10,632 bases of DNA from the NCBI GenBank assembly GCA_027310795.1, contig DAIDAD010000011.1:1-10632 (forward strand), read 5' to 3'. Positions 8,187 through 10,632 of this stretch are shown here, one piece after another. Origin of the DNA: Candidatus Micrarchaeaceae archaeon. GTDB lineage: Archaea > Micrarchaeota > Micrarchaeia > Micrarchaeales > CABMGC01. The notes beneath the pieces were generated by a model. The model was not told the origin of the DNA. It was given only the letters and a program-made list of their open reading frames with translations, and did not search any database. Made by a program: the position numbers and the translations under genes. Within the stretch, counting starts at the first letter, position 1; each line of letters starts with the position of its first letter.

Positions 8187-8342
8187 TTATGAGTCCCCTG
8201 AGCCGCAGTTGCAGAATCCCAGTTCGTCTATCCTTCCGTTGCACATTGGGCACTGTATGTCAAGGAATTCCACTTTGTGAAACTCTTTGCCATACATCTT
8301 TACATGCATGTCCTCTTCCATGTTACCGATAACATAGCTCAT
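8187..8342 (-). CDS. 51-aa four-cysteine protein, probable zinc ribbon
   Basis: A 51-aa protein with pattern C-x2-C-x9-C-x-C at Cys31, Cys34, Cys44 and Cys46 (QCPMCNGRIDELGFCNCGSG). This is a compact zinc-ribbon or knuckle arrangement; zinc binding is inferred. The N-terminal 30 residues are acidic and contain Met and His (MEEDMHVKMYGKEFH). Length and the ordered cysteines favour a real gene. A TATA box ~27 bases upstream of the ATG predicts a leaderless mRNA, which also supports it. Function unknown; small zinc-ribbon proteins of this kind often join transcription or translation complexes. It ends 2 bases from the stop of korB on the other strand. Confidence 0.7.
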   Translation of the reverse strand: MSYVIGNMEEDMHVKMYGKEFHKVEFLDIQCPMCNGRIDELGFCNCGSGDS

Positions 8343-8346
8343 TTTA

Positions 8347-8357
8347 CATATTTATTA
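8347..8357 (+). promoter_or_regulatory. TATA box for tRNA-Lys
   Basis: ACATATTTATT is centred ~29 bases before the first base of tRNA-Lys. It lies just upstream of the ATG of the divergent cysteine-rich gene. Confidence 0.5.
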
Positions 8358-8362
8358 CTTTC

Positions 8363-8375
8363 TATGTATAATATT
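8363..8375 (-). promoter_or_regulatory. TATA box for the 51-aa cysteine-rich gene
   Basis: On the minus strand the site reads AATATTATACATA, centred ~27 bases before the ATG at 8342, so the message would be leaderless. It lies between the tRNA-Lys TATA box and the tRNA start, so the two promoters interlace. Confidence 0.5.
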
Positions 8376-8380
8376 CACGC

Positions 8381-8455
8381 GGGTCCGTAACTCAGTTTGG
8401 CTAGAGTGGAAGGCTTTTAACCTTTAAGTCGAGGGTTCAAATCCCTCCGGGCCCA
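8381..8455 (+). tRNA. tRNA-Lys (anticodon UUU)
   Basis: The cloverleaf folds by hand. Acceptor GGGTCCG (8381-8387) pairs with CGGGCCC (8448-8454) with one G-U pair; A8455 is the discriminator. D stem ACTC/GAGT. Anticodon stem GAAGG/CCTTT encloses CTTTTAA, with TTT at 8416-8418. The variable loop is 5 bases. T stem GAGGG/CCCTC encloses TTCAAAT. No intron and no encoded CCA. Confidence 0.95.
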
Positions 8456-8495
8456 CTATGTTCTTCTAGAGTCAAAACAGGGCTCAGTTACAGAG

Positions 8496-8516
8496 CGTTC
8501 CTGGCCCGTAGGAATG
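8496..8516. repeat. 7-bp inverted repeat next to a TATA box
   Basis: CGTTCCT (8496-8502) can pair with AGGAATG (8510-8516), with one G-U, across the 7-base loop GGCCCGT. It lies just upstream of the TATA box of the 169-aa gene and 40 bases after tRNA-Lys. It could be an operator or a processing/termination hairpin of the tRNA transcript. Confidence 0.35.
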
Positions 8517-8527
8517 TTTAAATATTT
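8517..8527 (+). promoter_or_regulatory. TATA box for the two-gene unit at 8550-9364
   Basis: TTTAAATATTT is centred ~28 bases before the ATG at 8550, which predicts a nearly leaderless mRNA. It overlaps the alternative ATG at 8514 and so rules that start out. Confidence 0.55.
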
Positions 8528-8549
8528 CCTATGCAATATAATACTATTG

Positions 8550-9059
8550 ATGGCAGGCATAGAAAAGATTGGCAAACGACCATTCGACCAGAGAGAGTAC
8601 GGAGCCGCACTCCTGAAACCTACTTTTGAAGGTGACCATTATAAGTTTACTCTTCTTCTACCAGTCACGGAGAAGTCAGAAGAGAGGAAGGTATCAAGGA
8701 ATGTTTTTACAGAAGCTGATCTTAAGGAACTTAAGAGGTTGTTTCGCGATGATTTAGGCGGTGCTACATATTTCGAACTTAATGGGCCTCCTCCAATACA
8801 AGGAGATTGGATAGATAAAAAAGGGAAAGTTGTTGTTGACTGGCACATCAGAATTGAGTTATACACAAAGAAACATGAACGAGCTTTGGGATATTTTGAA
8901 GAGTTAAAAGCAAGGCTTTTGCAACATGCCAGAGAGGTAAGACAAATGGAACAAGAAGACATTGTAATAGAGCGTGCTACAGTCAATTTTGTACCACAAA
9001 TACCACTTAAGGCACTAATAACGAAGCCAATAGAAAAGCTTAAAGATTTGAAGAGGTAA
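8550..9059 (+). CDS. uncharacterised 169-aa protein, possibly acquired
   Basis: An unfamiliar protein with an N-terminal region rich in charged and beta-type residues and a helical C-terminal half. The central segment (LGGATYF, then GDWIDKKGKVVVDWHIRIEL) vaguely recalls small uncharacterised proteins common on plasmids and phages with a GG-x-T...G-x-W-x-D-x2-G layout. That is an impression, not a family call. The ATG at 8550 is chosen because the longer frame (ATG 8514) would begin upstream of the TATA box. Codon use differs from the core genes: Gln is 5 CAA to 1 CAG, with TTA, CTA and CGA appearing, whereas neighbours use almost only CAG. This suggests foreign origin. The next gene begins 5 bases after its stop. 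Confidence 0.65.
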   Translation: MAGIEKIGKRPFDQREYGAALLKPTFEGDHYKFTLLLPVTEKSEERKVSRNVFTEADLKELKRLFRDDLGGATYFELNGPPPIQGDWIDKKGKVVVDWHIRIELYTKKHERALGYFEELKARLLQHAREVRQMEQEDIVIERATVNFVPQIPLKALITKPIEKLKDLKR

Positions 9060-9064
9060 TTGAT

Positions 9065-9364
9065 ATGTTAGCAACAGTTGACGATGTAGTAGGCCATGAT
9101 ATGAATATGCTGCATGGAAAAGATATTGGAGCTTTGCCTGAGTGCTCAGTATTTATAGTGCGATTCAGAAATGAAGACGACGACATAAGGGCAACAAGAG
9201 CCATGGCCAGGGCAAGCGGTGATGGCATTGCTTTTGATGGAAAAGGGAATAATAGAGTAAATAGAGTGCAGTATGAAGAGCTACTGAAGCTTAGAATACC
9301 TCATGAACTCGTTGCTGCCCCAGATGGTTATAAACTACTTTCGGCAAAAACACTGAGAAAATAA
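9065..9364 (+). CDS. uncharacterised 99-aa protein
   Basis: A 99-aa acidic-to-neutral soluble protein of unknown family. It starts at an ATG 5 bases after the stop of the 169-aa gene and is presumably translated from the same mRNA. It has a hydrophobic strand-like stretch (SVFIVRF), an acidic patch (NEDDD) and a basic C-terminus (SAKTLRK). No catalytic motif or metal site is evident; one cysteine. The conserved pairing, if found elsewhere, would suggest a two-component module, but the partner role is not visible here. Confidence 0.6.
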   Translation: MLATVDDVVGHDMNMLHGKDIGALPECSVFIVRFRNEDDDIRATRAMARASGDGIAFDGKGNNRVNRVQYEELLKLRIPHELVAAPDGYKLLSAKTLRK

Positions 9365-9422
9365 ATATGTCTAATTATAAGTTTCAAGCTGATTCCATTC
9401 AGCTGTAATCATATGCAAAGGA

Positions 9423-9432
9423 TTAAATATTT
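9423..9432 (+). promoter_or_regulatory. TATA box for 5S rRNA
   Basis: TTAAATATTT is centred ~23 bases before the inferred 5' end of the 5S rRNA and in the right orientation. This supports independent transcription of the 5S gene. Confidence 0.5.
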
Positions 9433-9449
9433 TCTTTTCCTAAAGTGCT

Positions 9450-9566
9450 TGTCAAACGGCCATAGGAACAGGGAAACGCCCGAACCCATCCCGAACTCGG
9501 AAGCTAAGCCTGCTCACGATATGCAATACTGCTCGAAAGAGTGGGAAAGCATATTGCTGTTTGGCA
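9450..9566 (+). rRNA. 5S ribosomal RNA
   Basis: The hallmark 5S core is present: GGCCATAG, GGGAAACGCCCGAACCCAT, CCCGAACTCGGAAGCTAAGCC. Helix I forms between TGTCAAAC (9450-9457) and GTTTGGCA (9559-9566). In the helix IV region, ATATGC pairs with GCATAT, and CTC/GAG is closed by a GAAA loop. The ends are set from helix I and could shift by a few bases. No 16S or 23S sequence lies beside it in the window, so the gene is not directly joined to an rRNA operon here. Open frames over this region are not genes. Confidence 0.93.
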
Positions 9567-9629
9567 CCATTTTAGAAGGATTAGCTGTAGCAATCGGCGC
9601 TGCCAAGGCAAGATTCTGGCTTATTCTGT

Positions 9630-10097
9630 TTATACCTTGACTTCCCCTTTTTTTATCTTCGCAATCATCTCCCTTGCGCTTATGCCTTCGCAGGTTATGT
9701 TCATTGATTTGCACGTGCCAAGGCCCTGAGTAACTTTCTCTTTTAGGCTTTGACCGTATAATTTCGAGTCTTTAGCCTGCGCCACATTCTTTGCCTGTTC
9801 TATGGTTATGTTCCCTGCTACCTCGTCCTTCGTCTTTGCGCCTTTCTGTATCCCCAATTCTTTCAGTATAAGTGCACTTGTAGGCGGCGATCCGACTTCA
9901 ACAGTGTACTTTTTTGTCCCAGGATTAACTATCACCTTGACCGGCACCTTTATCCCTTCGTATGCCTTGGTCTTGCTGTTTATCTCATCTATGATGGACG
10001 CTACGTTCACTCCCAAAGGCCCAAGCGCAGGTCCGAACGGCGCGCCGTTCGTGGCTTTGCCTCCTTCAATAAGCCCATTTACTATTACATCTGCCAT
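9630..10097 (-). CDS. rpl11: 50S ribosomal protein uL11
   Basis: A 155-aa ribosomal protein of the GTPase-associated centre, binding 23S rRNA at the stalk base. The N-terminal domain has the signature GAPFGPALGPLGVN. The C-terminal rRNA-binding domain begins near residue 75 and ends GISAREMIAKIKKGEVKV. Length is normal for archaea. The ATG follows the stop of spt5 by 2 bases, and a Shine-Dalgarno-like AAGGTG lies in the last codons of spt5, so the two are co-translated. The usual archaeal followers (rpl1, rpl10, rpl12) are absent; the strand ends at the convergent 5S gene. Confidence 0.97.
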   Translation of the reverse strand: MADVIVNGLIEGGKATNGAPFGPALGPLGVNVASIIDEINSKTKAYEGIKVPVKVIVNPGTKKYTVEVGSPPTSALILKELGIQKGAKTKDEVAGNITIEQAKNVAQAKDSKLYGQSLKEKVTQGLGTCKSMNITCEGISAREMIAKIKKGEVKV

Positions 10098-10099
10098 TT

Positions 10100-10546
10100 C
10101 TACACCTTTTCAGCTTTCTCTATCACTCGTGCCATGTTCGACTTTGTAGTGACCGGTATCGGCACTGCAACGTCCATAAGCTCGACTGTAATCTCATCCT
10201 TCTGCGGGTCTGTATTTATTACCTTTGCCTTGTAGCCCTTGAACGGGCCTGCAAAGAATTCAACGAGGTCGTTCGGAGATATGTCCTGTGACTGCTGCTT
10301 TGCCGATAGTATCTTGCTTATCTCTTCATCGGAAAGCGGCTTCGGCAGCATGCCCTTTACATGCGGTTCATTGAGTATCAGCTCCCTGCATGCCACTTCG
10401 TCCCTCGCCTCTACTATTATGTAGCCGCGCATCCCCTGCGGCATTATTATTGAGAATACGCCGTTGTCCTTGCCTTTTGACTTGCTTTGCAGTATGTCTG
10501 CCGTTATCTTCTCCTGGCTTGCCGTTACTCTTACTATGAAATACAT
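10100..10546 (-). CDS. spt5: transcription elongation factor Spt5 (NusG homologue)
   Basis: A 148-aa archaeal Spt5, which binds the RNA polymerase clamp with Spt4 to aid processivity. The NGN domain spans about residues 1-85 (MYFIVRVTASQEK, then GMRGYIIVEA and KGMLPKPLSDEE). A KOW domain follows from about 92 (ISPNDLVEFFAGPFKGYKAKV) to the C-terminus. The frame extends to ATG 10603, but family length, the conserved MYFIVR start and a TATA box placed for a transcript beginning at the ATG all favour 10546. SecE, its common upstream partner in archaea, is not seen in the 86 bases before it. Confidence 0.95.
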   Translation of the reverse strand: MYFIVRVTASQEKITADILQSKSKGKDNGVFSIIMPQGMRGYIIVEARDEVACRELILNEPHVKGMLPKPLSDEEISKILSAKQQSQDISPNDLVEFFAGPFKGYKAKVINTDPQKDEITVELMDVAVPIPVTTKSNMARVIEKAEKV

Positions 10547-10565
10547 TTTGACAGCTTCTTTGTTT

Positions 10566-10577
10566 TTTATGCATAAA
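10566..10577 (-). promoter_or_regulatory. TATA box for the spt5-rpl11 operon
   Basis: The palindromic TTTATGCATAAA is centred ~26 bases before the ATG at 10546, predicting a leaderless message. The remaining bases up to the window end are AT-rich and show no gene. Confidence 0.5.
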
Positions 10578-10632
10578 TTGCTATGCGATAAACATACTTG
10601 CAATTAAGGGCATGTTTAACGCAATACATATT

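Noticed and set aside
8514..8549. 12-residue hydrophobic N-terminal extension of the 169-aa protein
   Set aside because: It overlaps the TATA box and would lie upstream of the predicted transcript start.
8431..9450. tRNA-Lys 3' end as an attachment site with a downstream direct repeat
   Set aside because: No second copy of the tRNA-Lys T-arm/acceptor sequence was found by eye in the rest of the window, and no integrase gene is present.
9413..9729. Plus-strand open frames of 62-75 codons
   Set aside because: They lie over the 5S rRNA or antisense to rpl11 and have no protein-like conservation or initiation signals.
10547..10603. 19-residue extension of Spt5
   Set aside because: It overlaps the TATA box region and exceeds the usual archaeal Spt5 start (MYFIVR).

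Overview
The window is archaeal. It carries archaeal Spt5 and uL11, two tRNA genes without an encoded CCA end, a Sulfolobus-type 2-oxoacid:ferredoxin oxidoreductase, and TATA boxes about 25-30 bases upstream of many genes, several of which look leaderless. AGG for arginine, ATA for isoleucine and CAG for glutamine dominate the core genes. Compact, moderately GC-rich DNA, a 5S rRNA gene with no other rRNA beside it and many unfamiliar small proteins suggest a DPANN lineage, possibly Micrarchaeota (ARMAN-like). That placement is inference.

Layout. At 1-1129 a small winged-helix protein is followed by a 296-aa unfamiliar protein built from two copies of one domain. tRNA-Pro(UGG) at 1182-1254 is followed three bases later by an HD-domain phosphohydrolase gene. 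At 2108-3232, on the minus strand, two adjacent genes encode proteins made of ~26-residue helical repeats. A SodF-like superoxide dismutase follows on the minus strand (3329-3985). It is divergent from an unrecognised 385-aa protein (4149-5306), and the region between them is rich in repeats.

At 5409-8184 lie the genes for 2-oxoacid:ferredoxin oxidoreductase: a gamma-alpha subunit and a beta subunit. The gamma-alpha gene is interrupted by an in-frame TGA at 6243-6245, inside the alpha chain's first domain and within a Gly/Ser-rich loop. This is the most notable feature of the window. A 51-aa cysteine-rich protein (8187-8342, minus) runs convergently into the beta gene and shares interlaced promoters with tRNA-Lys(UUU) (8381-8455).

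At 8550-9364 a two-gene unit of unknown function shows different codon use (CAA preferred for Gln), suggesting foreign origin. It sits between tRNA-Lys and an isolated 5S rRNA gene (~9450-9566). The window ends with a minus-strand spt5-rpl11 operon (9630-10546).

Functionally, the recognisable genes cover translation and transcription machinery (two tRNAs, 5S rRNA, uL11, Spt5), ferredoxin-linked central carbon metabolism (OFOR) and oxygen defence (SOD). SOD and OFOR so close together would fit an organism that runs oxygen-sensitive iron-sulfur enzymes while exposed to air, but their linkage may be incidental. The other proteins cannot be assigned a function from sequence alone.
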